A stretch of 64,000 nt of DNA. It comes from Jaltomata sinuosa. Lineage: Eukaryota > Streptophyta > Magnoliopsida > Solanales > Solanaceae. Both the position numbers and the translations under genes were made by a program. Where the stretch lies: contig QJPP01007235.1 in assembly GCA_003996215.1 (NCBI GenBank), positions 186,001 through 250,000 on the forward strand, in the 5' to 3' direction. Of this stretch, positions 22,846-32,472 are shown piece by piece. Below the pieces are notes generated by a model. That model made no database searches. It saw only the letters and a list, made by a program, of their open reading frames with translations, and was not told the DNA's origin. The stretch's first letter is position 1, and the number at the start of each line of letters is the position of its first letter.

Positions 22846-23465
22846 ATGACCTAGCGGTAGTCCGCCTAGTCATGGATCAAAGCAGTTCAGCATCCTTAGG
22901 TAGTTCAACTACATAAGAATCGAAATTTACAAGAATTTTAGGCATAGTTTCTCAGACTATATGGTGATAATTTTTACCCGAACAAAGGGCCTGTCAGGAA
23001 TCCAATACATACTACTTATTGAGCCCATGTGTATGGCAGTTCTAACCGGGTAAAAGGCGCCCTACTTATCACTCCTTTTCGGGCTGAAGACCATGGCTGG
23101 CCAGACGGAGCCACTAAGGCAAAGCCAATAAGAGTAGTAGTAGATCCGACTGTACCTCGATCTCAGAACCAAGTCGAGAAATCATACTAAAATTCTTTTA
23201 CATTTAAATAAAGCTTAGGAGAGAAGTTAATTATTCGACATAGATATGAGATCTTTAGCCGGACATAGTCCTGGCTAGGAGAGACGGTACTGAGAAGAAA
23301 AGACAAAAAGAAATTACTAACATCGGATGTGCGTCACGAAAGTCTATATTCTGAAGAACTGGCAGGTTTTTTATTTATTTATTGGATCTCGAAATAGTGC
23401 TTCAAAGTGAAAGCTTTACAATGATTTACAAACTAAAAGAGAGAGATATTTTTATCCTAATATTT
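22846..23465 (-). other. Pararetroviral leader region
   Basis: About 620 bp downstream (minus strand) of the viral TATA box, less AT-rich than the flanks and without a long frame, as for the structured leader of pararetroviral pregenomic RNA. A polyadenylation-type run (AATAAATAAATAA on the minus strand, about 23370-23383) lies about 85-95 nt after the predicted transcription start, where the terminally redundant RNA would end. No tRNA-Met primer site was found, so the leader is probably truncated near 22846. Confidence 0.55.
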
Positions 23466-23493
23466 TGATGCCTCTAAACAAATGAAAAACAAT

Positions 23494-23504
23494 CCTATTT
23501 ATAG
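23494..23504 (-). promoter_or_regulatory. TATA box of the pararetroviral promoter
   Basis: CTATAAATAGG on the minus strand, in the intergenic region after the last viral ORF, where caulimovirid full-length RNA promoters sit. The predicted start is near 23465. Confidence 0.7.
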
Positions 23505-23631
23505 AAAAATTTAAAAACACAAGGCATCTTTGTACAACAATAATGGGTCCCATCTGTTCACTAAATAGTGTATCTACTATTGAACAACATCTACTGTTTG
23601 TGGCATTTTTGTTGTATAGATGCTTTAATCT

Positions 23632-25124
23632 CTATTTTTCTTTTTCTTTCATCTTCCGGAGGAAATCTTCCATTTTTTTCAGAGCATCTTCTGACCCTGT
23701 TGTTTCTATAGGTTGAGCTTCTTGTATATCTTCTGGGGCGTCTTCGCTGGTTTCACTTCGCATAGAAGTGTCTGATTTCTCATATTGAGTAAGATTCAGA
23801 AGCAGACTTTTCTTGGCTTCTTCTAAGTAGATATTGATCATGGCTTCTTTATCTCCATCTTGAACAGAGATTCTTCTGGCAATGTGCCTAACCGAGCTAT
23901 CCGTGACTATCTCCTTTTGAGGAGAAGTACTATATTCATTGATTTTATTTTTAATAAAATCCATCAGTTCCTGTCCGTATAACTTTTTAGTTTTTGGATC
24001 TTTCTTCATTAGTTATCCCAAAAATTGTTATAAAAGATCTTGTATAAGCAAGGGATTTGTTCTTCTGTGAATCCCACTTCTGGGGTCCATTTGTGAATCC
24101 AAGGGATAGAGAATTCGATGAAGAAATATACCTGGTCTATTTTGTCCAACCAACAGATATGATATGTGTTGTATAACTCGTTAAGGTTCGGGAAAACTGT
24201 AACCCATTCCTTGTATAACTTTAAAAATGAATTTGATAATATTTTTATAGTCGGACCATGGTATGATCACCAGTCTAAAAATCAATTAGGAATTGGTCCT
24301 GCAAATATCTTTGCACAAATTTTTACGAACCAGGTATGCTTATGCTTCTCATTATTATAATAGAGAACCTTGTGAAAGGTATTAACGTAGTCCCAATAAG
24401 TGAAACTCATAGGAACCTTATTTAGGCTAATTTGTCTTTCTTTCATTGTGTACATACTCCAATCTTCGATGGATATAATTTGTTTAACAATCATTTTGGA
24501 GAAGTTATAAACATTCTCGCTGGTGTTGTATCCTTAGAAGTGCTGAAATTCAACACTACCCGTATTTATCAAAATAGTCTCGTAATAAGATCAGGTTTTG
24601 CATGACTCACCCGAAAAATATAATCCATTAATTAAGCATCGCTGAAATATCTTCCATGGTTCTTCTTTTCTCTGGATTTCAGAGTTTTCTAAAAGAAATA
24701 TCATTTCTTTCTTTGCTATCTTCTCAAAAGATTTGATATCATCAATATCTTCTTTAGCTATAGAGGAAAATGTATCACCTTGCTTCTGGAACAAATACTC
24801 TTTTAATTGATCGTACAATGGGCTATTTTCTGGAATATCTTCTAGATGTACTGATGAGGACGATGCGCTTTGAGCGTTTTTTGAGTTTATCAAACTCATT
24901 CCTCCCTGTTGCAGTATAATGTTGGAAGAGGATCCGTATGATGATCCTGACGATGATGCTCCAGATGATCTTCCCCGACCTCGTGGGTTATTACCCCTGC
25001 CTCGTTCTTTGGTTACCCAAGGAGGGTCCATTCTGCACATAAAACAATTTGTTTTATTCAAATACCTCACAATATAACTCATAGTAATTACGATAGTAAT
25101 CGTTGAGGTCGATGATTTCTTCAA
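23632..25124 (-). pseudogene. Transactivator / inclusion-body-like ORF of the endogenous pararetrovirus, broken
   Basis: Three open pieces on the minus strand: 25124-24591 (likely true start at the ATG at 25031, protein start MDPPWVTKERGRG), 24494-24282 in the same frame after stops, and 24009-23632 in another frame (ending in a Lys/Glu-rich coiled-coil-like tail KKMEDFLRKMKEKEK). The N-terminus is Arg-Gly-rich followed by a Ser-rich linker. Its place after the polymerase and before the promoter fits the ORF that in caulimovirids encodes the translational transactivator and inclusion-body protein. The assignment is mainly positional; I do not see a diagnostic motif. At least one frameshift and several stops break it. 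Confidence 0.6.
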
Positions 25125-25263
25125 TATTATGAATAGTGAAGTCTTCTGTTACCATATCCTCTATAATTTTCCACAGGATAATTTCCTGTAGATCTCGATT
25201 GAGAGTAAGTACCTATAACACTGTAATTAAAGTTTTATCAGTAAAGAAAGGAGACAAAAAAAC

Positions 25264-27075
25264 TCATTGTGAAGATAGGTATTCTCTAGATAAGAAATCT
25301 GGAAGAGAGTTATAGCTCCCCTTTTTATAATGGATTTCAAAATCAAAAAGGGTCAATTGAGTTTGCCACCTTGCGAATATAAGTTTAGATGCGTCATGTT
25401 TGAAGTATTTATCAAACAAAAATTTGACTTGCGCATCAGTTTTTACCACAAATTTTTGATTGTATAAATCGTCCCGAAATTTTAAAATAGATTTAACGAT
25501 AGTTAGCATTTCATGAGCTACCGTCGCGTATTTCTTCTGAGCTTCATTCCATTTTCCAGAATAAAACCTGATTAAGTATTCCCTTTTGTCATGGGGATTA
25601 ATCTGCTTTAGAATTCCGTCATAACCTATGTTGGACGCATCTGTCTGAATAATTTTTTGCCACGCCGGATTGACAAGTGTTAAGCACGAAAGTGATCGTA
25701 CTCGTAACTTGATATTTTTAACCAAGTTGGTATGACTATCAGTCCATGGGAATTTATAATCCTTCTTTAACCTGTCATATAATGGGGCTAAATCTCGAGA
25801 GAGATTCTTATAGAATGGGAAAATATAATTTAAACTACCCAAAAATTGTTGCAGTTGAGTTCTGTCCGTAATAACATCTGGAAACTTCAAGACAAACTCA
25901 ATATCTCTTTGAATGGGAGTGACCTTCCCTTGGCAAATTTGATTCCCTAAAAATCGAACATCTGTTTGAAACAAACTTGTCTTTATTTTAGAAATAACTA
26001 AACCATTTTGAATTATAACTTTTTTGAAAATATCAAGATACTTGATATGAATTTCAAAGGTTTTGAAAAATACCAAAATATCATCTATGTAGACAATGAT
26101 GAAATCCATATAAGGATTGAAAATGTCACTCATAATTTTTTGAAATTCAGAGGGGGCATTTTTCAAACCAAATGACATGACACACCATTCGTATTGTCCA
26201 AACGGGACATTAAAAGCAGTTCTATAAGTATGTTCTTTAAAAATTTGAATCTGCCAATATCTTGATTTTAAATCGAATTTTGAAAATATGTTGGCATCGC
26301 ATAACCTTGAAAGCATGTCTCTTTTATTTGGAATATGATATCTTATCCATTTTAAAATCTTGTTTAACGGTTTATAATTAATTACCAACCTGGGAATTTC
26401 ACGTTCCTTCTCAGCCGCGTTATTAACATAGAAGACTGTACATGACCAAGGAGATTTGGAAGGTTTAATCAAACCCTTTTGTAAGAGACTATCAATCTCA
26501 GTTTTGCAGTGTTCTACTAACTCAACGTTCATTTGGCAGGGCCGAGATTTAGTAGGGATATCATCTTCTGAAAAGCCTTCTTCATATAGAAGAGTGACAA
26601 TGTGCTTCTTTCGATTCCAAAAAGCACTAGGGTGATCTGCACAAATATCAACTGCAATCTGCTCGAAAATTAGCTTGATTTTTTCCTGTATTTTAGCAGA
26701 TTTCAGAGAGTTGAATATATTCATGCTAAATAATTCTAATTGTAAGGAATCCAAATGATTATGCTTCATTTTAATTAGAGCATTAATATCTCTAGTCATT
26801 GGATCTGTAATAAAGGAATAAGTTATCTCATTATCTTTATAAGTGGCGGAAAATCCTTTTGAGTTAATACATGTAAAAGGATAAATGGCGTTAATGAACG
26901 GAATTCCAAGTATGATTGGAAGATTTAATTGGTTTTTAACCAAAAAGAAGAAGTGAGGAATACAAATTTTATTTTGATAAATTTTTGCATTTGATAATTT
27001 ATACTTTATATCTAAAGCATGACCTGATGCCGATTTGACTAAATGAGTAGTTTTTTGAAAATATTTTGTAGGCAC
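25264..27075 (-). CDS. Pararetroviral protease C-terminal part, reverse transcriptase and RNase H (open frame)
   Basis: 603 codons without a stop. Residues about 1-70: C-terminal half of the aspartic protease (LPIILGIPFINAIYPF). Reverse transcriptase about 150-400: FSKFDLKS near 264 with the first catalytic Asp, SFGLKNAPSEFQ near 301, and YIDD near 329-332. RNase H about 475-597: QTDAS, AHEML, VKTDAQ and LPDFLS carry the four acidic residues. The enzyme copies viral pregenomic RNA into DNA. The order and the lack of integrase are typical of Caulimoviridae. One oddity: the residue after FDLKS, usually Gly, is Arg. It is the only complete reverse transcriptase frame in the window. The protease half upstream (27085-27471) is cut off by one in-frame stop, so the polyprotein as a whole is not intact. 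Confidence 0.88.
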   Translation of the reverse strand: MPTKYFQKTTHLVKSASGHALDIKYKLSNAKIYQNKICIPHFFFLVKNQLNLPIILGIPFINAIYPFTCINSKGFSATYKDNEITYSFITDPMTRDINALIKMKHNHLDSLQLELFSMNIFNSLKSAKIQEKIKLIFEQIAVDICADHPSAFWNRKKHIVTLLYEEGFSEDDIPTKSRPCQMNVELVEHCKTEIDSLLQKGLIKPSKSPWSCTVFYVNNAAEKEREIPRLVINYKPLNKILKWIRYHIPNKRDMLSRLCDANIFSKFDLKSRYWQIQIFKEHTYRTAFNVPFGQYEWCVMSFGLKNAPSEFQKIMSDIFNPYMDFIIVYIDDILVFFKTFEIHIKYLDIFKKVIIQNGLVISKIKTSLFQTDVRFLGNQICQGKVTPIQRDIEFVLKFPDVITDRTQLQQFLGSLNYIFPFYKNLSRDLAPLYDRLKKDYKFPWTDSHTNLVKNIKLRVRSLSCLTLVNPAWQKIIQTDASNIGYDGILKQINPHDKREYLIRFYSGKWNEAQKKYATVAHEMLTIVKSILKFRDDLYNQKFVVKTDAQVKFLFDKYFKHDASKLIFARWQTQLTLFDFEIHYKKGSYNSLPDFLSREYLSSQ

Positions 27076-27084
27076 TAAGCCTTT

Positions 27085-27471
27085 TTAAATACAGCTAACG
27101 TCTGCACCGCTATCAATCATGGCAATGTTAGAAATTGATAAACTGTTATTAATCAAGATAGTACATTTAACATACCATTTGTGCGCAGTTATAATCTGCA
27201 TCATTCCTAAAAACGAATCTTGTTTAGGATCCGGGCTAGTAGCTTCTTTATCACTATCTTGATCAGGACTAGTCATTTTACTTTCTTCAGAAATAGAAAT
27301 GCCTTTATTTTTTGAAAATTTATTTTCCAAATCAACCTCAATTTGAGTAAGTCTATGGTCTGAAATCATTTGATTTTGTTTTAGAGATTTAATCTCCCTT
27401 TTTAAATTATCAACTTCAATTTTTAAATCGTCGAGGGAAGAATCTTTCTCTGAATAAGAGTTTCTTTTCAA
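27085..27471 (-). pseudogene. N-terminal part of the pararetroviral polymerase polyprotein, up to the protease active site
   Basis: 128 codons: a Lys/Glu-rich coiled-coil-like segment (residues about 10-55), an acidic linker, then the aspartic protease start with the catalytic motif MIDSGADVSCI at the very end. A TAA (27085-27087) interrupts the protease just after its active site; the same frame then continues into the reverse-transcriptase ORF. The break is a point nonsense change and not a frameshift. Upstream coding sequence (27472-27900) is in other frames. Confidence 0.75.
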
Positions 27472-27904
27472 AAGGCGATCATCAACTTCCTTTAAAGAGT
27501 AAGGAGATGAATATTCGAAATCATTTAAATCGTTTTTCTTATTTTCAAATGGTTTAGAAGAACTCGAACTAGCTTCAATAGGAGTAGCTAAATTAATAAA
27601 AAAAATTGAAGCTTGCTATCAGTAATCTCCTTTAAAAGTTCAATCACATTATCAGAAGTGATGGTATTCATATTTAGATCCTGGAATTGCGATTGAAGTC
27701 TGTAGATTTCATCGTCCTTGCAATTGCAGTTTTGACCCTGGCAAGTATCTCAAGGGTTAGTATGATTATCAGTATTATCAGAAAAATCATCAAGTAATTC
27801 AGTGTTAGAACCTGAATCTGAATCTGAATCGTAATCGTTGTCCGAACCTGACGTGTATAACAGTCTGTAAACCTTCTCATAGATTTCTTCATCAAGTTCT
27901 AAAG

Positions 27905-28981
27905 TTTTTAACTTGTTTAATTTACAGTTGGGAGCAATATTCCCGAGTCTTCCGCACTTGTAACATTTTTACTTTAGAAAGATCCCTCCCAGATCTGTCT
28001 TTGATAAATCTATTAGATTTACGAGAGCTTTTTCGCGTTTTGCGCTCTTCCTTGGATCTTCGCCTAGATCGCCTCTTTTTGTGAGAACCTTCTGTTCTAG
28101 AGGTCTTGTAATATCTATCCTTATTACCTTCTGGCGCTGGTAGACCAAATTGTGTACAAAAATCCCCTAGCTGAGATTTTTCCTTGTGCTTATCAATCTT
28201 AAGTTGTCTAGCCATCTTTAGTTCATTGCACAAGTTCAATCCTTCCTGTGTGCAAGTTCCTATAATCTTTCCATAGGTCTTGACTTGTGTAAGGAATTTC
28301 ACCATGACTTCCTCTTAGAGCTTTTCGAACTCTTTCGGCGAATAATGGGGGAAGGCCATCTATAAATTTGGCCTTCCAGTATTCGACCTTATTTTCGGGT
28401 AATTCCATTACCCTACTAAGGTAAGTATCTTTGTACCATCTGAAATACCCCAGGGTCTGATATCGAAGACCGTTAAGGAGGGTACGCACCATCTCGTGTT
28501 GGTTGGTGAATCTACCATTAAAGTGTTCTAGAATGGTTAGAACCAACGTATAGACGGCATCTTCTCTGTTTTGAACTAGAGCCATACCCAGATTATCGAC
28601 ACCTGCATCAGTGGCTATTGCATTTATGATGGTGGCCTTTTCATCCATGCTAAGGTAGGAATCCCACCAACCGCGGAGCTGTCCAGTAAATCCTGCTATA
28701 ATCATTTTGCAGATATTTCTATCCGTGTTTTTAACACTTTTGCAAATGGTTGCATACATAAGCATCCTGTGAACAAGGATGGTTAACTGTCAATCTGTTA
28801 ACCCATCTAGATTCCATTCATAAATTTCAGAACCACTATAAGACGTATTAGTCTGATTCCAATCACGTTCTTCTATGAGAACATCTTGTGGTGTAGAACG
28901 GGGATAATAATAAGTGTTCATGCTAGGTTTGGTAACGTAACCAATATTTTTCTTGGGGTAACCCTTGAGTTTATTAAACAC
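27905..28981 (-). pseudogene. Coat-protein region of the endogenous pararetrovirus, broken
   Basis: Open pieces on the minus strand at 28981-28790, 28765-28223 and 28305-27922 in different frames or separated by stops. The 180-codon middle piece (ICKMIIAGFTGQLRGWWDSY ... AKFIDGLPPLFAERVRK) has the organisation of the caulimovirid capsid core. It is followed by a strongly basic Arg/Lys/Ser stretch and a nucleocapsid-type Cys cluster near 27925-27965, read in yet another frame. In that knuckle the His position is Asn (CYKCGRLGNIAPNC), so metal binding should be lost. An acidic segment (27674-27895) follows, as in coat-protein precursors. At least two frameshifts. Confidence 0.75.
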
Positions 28982-29054
28982 TGAAGAAACCTGATGCCTA
29001 AAATCACCAGTAGCTTCTACTTTATCAGCAAAATTTTGCGATAAGTCAATAGGC

Positions 29055-29636
29055 TTAAGATTTAAGCCTGAAACTTTTTATCAAGGAGATCCTCCAAGTT
29101 TTTAAATGACCTGGTTTAAAATCATCAATTTCACTCGGCCGCTGGATATGAGTAGAAACGATAGTGGGCTTTGAGGAAGAAGCAATATCCTTGGAAACGG
29201 AATAGTTTGCTTTAGCCATATCGACCTTTATATCCTTTATTAAATTTGTTAATTCATCGAGTTTTTTATCAAGAGAGCTAATATGTTCGCCCAGAACTTT
29301 AACATAAAGACTCAAATAATTATTTTGAGTAATAAGTTTATTAATTTCAGCAATACTGATGGAAGCAACATCTTCATCAATAAATTTTTGAAAAATTGAG
29401 AAAGTAATACCAATATTATTTGGTAAAACGAAAGATGACTGGGGAGGGTAGATGGCTTTTGTAAGATTACAACTCTCATCCTTGTAAGTTCTTTCAATAA
29501 CCTTAATATAGAGGGGTAAATAAGTGGTTATGAACCAAGGAATAAAATACATAATCTGATTATGTAAAGCAAAAGTTTTATAAAACTCTTGAGAGATTTT
29601 ACCAAGATCTTCTTTTCTATAAGAACGAAGAACCAA
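29055..29636 (-). pseudogene. Segment between movement and coat protein of the endogenous pararetrovirus
   Basis: 193 open codons. Contains a coiled-coil-like stretch (about residues 90-145: SLYVKVLGEHISSLDKKLDE region), comparable to virion-associated or linker sections of caulimovirid polyproteins. Joined upstream to the movement-protein frame by a frameshift near 29640. I do not recognise a specific domain. Confidence 0.55.
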
Positions 29637-29962
29637 GTTTTAATTTGATTCCATTTTTTCAAAAAAAATTCTTTTTGAATATGCTTTCTCGCCAGGGAAC
29701 CTGGGCTAAAATCGATTTGGTGTGGAATCATTTAAGAATTATTGGGGTCAAACTCCATCTCGGAGGCCGAAGGAATGTCATTGTCAGAAGCATCATCGTT
29801 AACCTGAACAATATTAGTTCGTGGGTCGACTTTTACTTTTTCAACCAAAGAGTTGCTATCAATAGTATGCAAAGAAGCAGCACGATCTCGAGCTTGACCA
29901 TATACAGGTTCTATTGGGGAGATATGATTCATGGCTGGCAAAAGTCTATGACGAGATAGTGA

Positions 29963-30685
29963 TCATCTATTAAGACTGTGATCCACAGAGGACATTAATC
30001 TGTTGTTAGCGAAGGATTGCCTATGAGGTGCATAGCTGTTGTCAGAAAACTGAATACAAATTATCCCATCGGGATTTTGAGAAATGTGAGAAAGATCAGA
30101 GTTAGTAACAACATTAGTTAACTGATTCGGGGATATAACCGAATCTAGAGTCCATGAAGTTGGGAAATCAATCTCTTCCCACTTAATAGGTCTTCTAGTG
30201 GTGACCTTGGATCTTGTAAAATTGATTTCCACCAAAATAGTTTGATTTGATATATTATATAATCTACATCTAGGATTCAGAGTAGATAATAATTTAAAAT
30301 AAATTCTATAAGATAAACAGATGAGTTCTGAACCTGGCGCATAGTTATAACCATGCGTTTTAACATTTAATGTCAAAACATCAAGAATATTAGCATCAGT
30401 AAGTGATAATTGCAGATTAGGTTGAGTATTAAAATAAATTGGGCCATAGGCCACTGTAGATTCAATCAAACCCATAAGAGACTGTCGAAAGTTTAAATTT
30501 CTAGCGTCACGAAGAGCTGTCAGAAAAGTCTCAGGTAACCCTTTGAGGGTTAAAAGTTTAAATGCTATTTGAACCATCCCAATATGCAGATAGTTATACT
30601 GACCTTGATAAATTTTTATATCACGCTTGTTTAGCAAACGAATAGTCTGTTCAGACGAATTTAAAGCAAGAGATTGCTCAGTAGT
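29963..30685 (-). pseudogene. Movement protein of the endogenous pararetrovirus, partial
   Basis: Open for about 240 codons between a stop at 30686-30688 and one at 29963-29965. Carries 30K-superfamily movement-protein landmarks of caulimovirids: HIGMVQIAFK, TLKGLPETFL, SLMGLIE, LNVKTHGYNYAPGSELICL. In the virus this protein forms plasmodesmal tubules. No ATG is seen in this frame at its upstream end. Downstream, the frame continues through two single stops (29963 and 29732) into linker sequence, showing point decay. Its 5' part is duplicated in inverted orientation at 30873-31148. Confidence 0.8.
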
Positions 30686-31148
30686 TTAAATCAATTGTTT
30701 AGAAGATAGCTTATCAAACCAACCATAGTCATAATTAGTTTTTATCGAGACTTTAGGGATCGTCCACTTGTTTAACAAGTCAAGGTTTTGAGGTATATCT
30801 ACCTCTTCAAGTCTAGTACTTTTAGTACTTGTTTCTCCCAGATCTATGAATGAAAGATAATATCTATGTCAAATACCTCAAAACCTTGACTTGTTAAACA
30901 AGTGGACGATCCCTAAAGTCCCGATAAAAACTATTTATGACTATGGTTGATTTGATAAGCTATCTTCTAAAAAATTGATTAAAACTATTGAGCAATCTCT
31001 TGCTTTAAATTCGTCTGAACAGACTATTCGTTTGCTAAACGAGCGTGATATAAAAATTTATCAAGGTCAGTATAACTATCTGCATATTGGGATGGTTCAA
31101 ATAACATTTAAACCTTTAACCCTCAAAGGGTTACCTGAGACTTTTCTG
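30522..31148. repeat. Inverted duplication of the viral movement-protein 5' end
   Basis: Left arm about 30522-30793 and right arm about 30873-31148, mirror copies separated by an ~80-bp spacer. The right arm reads on the plus strand as a 63-codon frame (30975-31166) repeating the movement-protein start. After the right arm, at about 31155-31198, another piece of the same viral region restarts in direct orientation (CTAGACTTGAAG...TAGATATACCTCA). Three viral pieces were therefore joined here. Confidence 0.85.
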
Positions 31149-31200
31149 GCGGCTAACGAATACTAAAAGTACTAGACTTGAAGTTGTAGATATACCTCAA

Positions 31201-31290
31201 ATCAACGACAAAATAATAATCCAACTTTAGACTTAGAAACTTTCCATTTTTTGATAATATATATGATTAAACAATATAGTTGTCCTTCGA
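31201..31290. other. Junction between viral DNA and the ERF duplication
   Basis: Short AT-rich stretch. Text from about 31270 matches the 3' flank of the second ERF gene (41225 onward), marking the edge of the duplicated host segment. Confidence 0.5.
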
Positions 31291-32157
31291 CTACATCACT
31301 ACAAGCTGAGAATAGGCCATATGTGGAGATAATGGTGACAATGGCGGCACCTCAAAAATGCCTTTTCCATCTCCACAGTTCCAAATCGTCGACCAACTTG
31401 ACGGCGTTAATGGAGCCGCTGCTGCCGTCAGGACTACTTTTTCTTCTTCTATCTTCCTTTCTTTGTTGATAACTAATTGCTCCGTTTCTCTCACCCTTTT
31501 ACTGCCTGATGAGTTCAGCGGGTGTGGAATTTCAGCATCATTCTGTTGGTTGAAGTTAGCAACTTCAAGAGGGAAATTCAATATTGCTTTGCTTCCTCTA
31601 AGTTTAAACGCTGCCCTGTCATATGCCTTAGCCGCATCCATGGCAGTGTCGAAGGTTCCTAACCAAACCCGAGTCCCCTTTCGGTTTGGATCACGAATCT
31701 CCGCCCCCAACTTCCCCCACGGTCTCTGCCTAACTCCTCTGTAATGCTTCTTCTCGATATCGCTGGGAACTTGCACTTTCTGAACGACAGGCTTCGCAGG
31801 TACCGCAATGTTCTGTCAAGGCTTGCGTTCGTTGAAACTCTTCTGCTTTGGAGAATTCGAACTGATGATACGAGCAGCTGAAAATTTTGGTTTTGTCTCA
31901 AACTCGAAAAAGCAATCGAACTCTGTTTTTGAATCGTTTAAGAAGCTTGAGATATCATCAAGATTCGAACTTTCATGAGCTGTGTTGGCACATGAGTTGA
32001 AAGTTTTTTCGAAAGAGAAACAAGTCTGGTTCAGAGATTCAGAACTTTGGGAATAAAGGGTATTTTCGGGGCAATAATATTCCATGAAAACAATATCATC
32101 AAGAAGATGCTCCCTAATCGAATCAAGTGTACTACAAGTCTTTTGTGGTGAAGCCAT
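31291..32157 (-). pseudogene. ERF5-like AP2/ERF transcription factor with a premature stop
   Basis: Same frame from the ATG at 32157 (MASPQKTCSTLDS) to the stop at 31291-31293, interrupted once by TGA at 31816-31818, where the intact paralogue (41239-42030) has sense codons. The break is after residue 113, before the DNA-binding domain. An ATG at 31776 just upstream of the AP2 domain could still give a 161-residue protein with the domain (KKHYRGVRQRPWGK...) but without the acidic N-terminus. Within the domain the nearly invariant WGKFAAEIRD reads WGKLGAEIRD. The C-terminal motif PPLSPLSPHMAYSQL, seen in ERF5-type proteins and MAP-kinase-site-like, is complete. Promoter TATA is conserved with the paralogue. 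Confidence 0.85.
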
Positions 32158-32281
32158 TTTTTTCTTATATTAATGAAACAAAAAGAATTTCTGTTGGAGA
32201 AACTATTGTCAACTATATATGTTCAAATCTCGAAGAATTCAATGAGTGAGTTGAGTGGAAAAGAGAGTGTGTGGAGGACTG

Positions 32282-32289
32282 TTATAAAG
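32282..32289 (-). promoter_or_regulatory. TATA box of the ERF pseudogene
   Basis: CTTTATAA on the minus strand, about 125 bp upstream of the ATG, in the same place and context as in the intact paralogue. Confidence 0.6.
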
Positions 32290-32472
32290 AGCTGAAATTT
32301 GAGCATCGAAGAGATGAGGTTTCTTACGAGCCTTCTATGGTGGAGAAAGGAAGCATCCTGCGGCCTAATCCAAAACCTACTTCTAGTTTATCATTTCTCA
32401 CATAACAATAAGAGGTGTTTGGTGGTACGTATTAGAAAATTTAATATATATACTGTATTAATTAGTTATATA

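Larger units (their letters stand above)
22846..31200 (-). mobile_element. Endogenous pararetrovirus (solendovirus-like Caulimoviridae), nearly full-length, decayed
   Basis: Read on the minus strand the order is movement protein, linker, coat protein with zinc knuckle, protease, reverse transcriptase, RNase H, transactivator-like ORF, intergenic promoter, leader. This is one permuted genome equivalent of about 8 kb, the expected size for a plant pararetrovirus. The separate downstream transactivator-like frame fits solendo/cavemoviruses (tobacco vein clearing virus type) better than petuviruses. No integrase and no LTRs, as expected for a virus captured by host recombination. Several frames carry stops and frameshifts; only the RT-RNase H frame is long and open. 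The left boundary is approximate; the right end is rearranged (inverted duplication). The exact genus is inferred from recall of family features. Confidence 0.85.

Noticed and set aside
22846..23340. Searched for a tRNA-Met primer site that would define the viral genome start
   Set aside because: No TGGTATCAGAGC-like text found on either strand, so a primer site is not reported.
31358..31744. 128-codon plus-strand ORF opposite the ERF pseudogene, with a 126-codon counterpart at 41279-41659
   Set aside because: Antisense shadow of the AP2 coding sequence; similarity between the two is explained by the sense gene.
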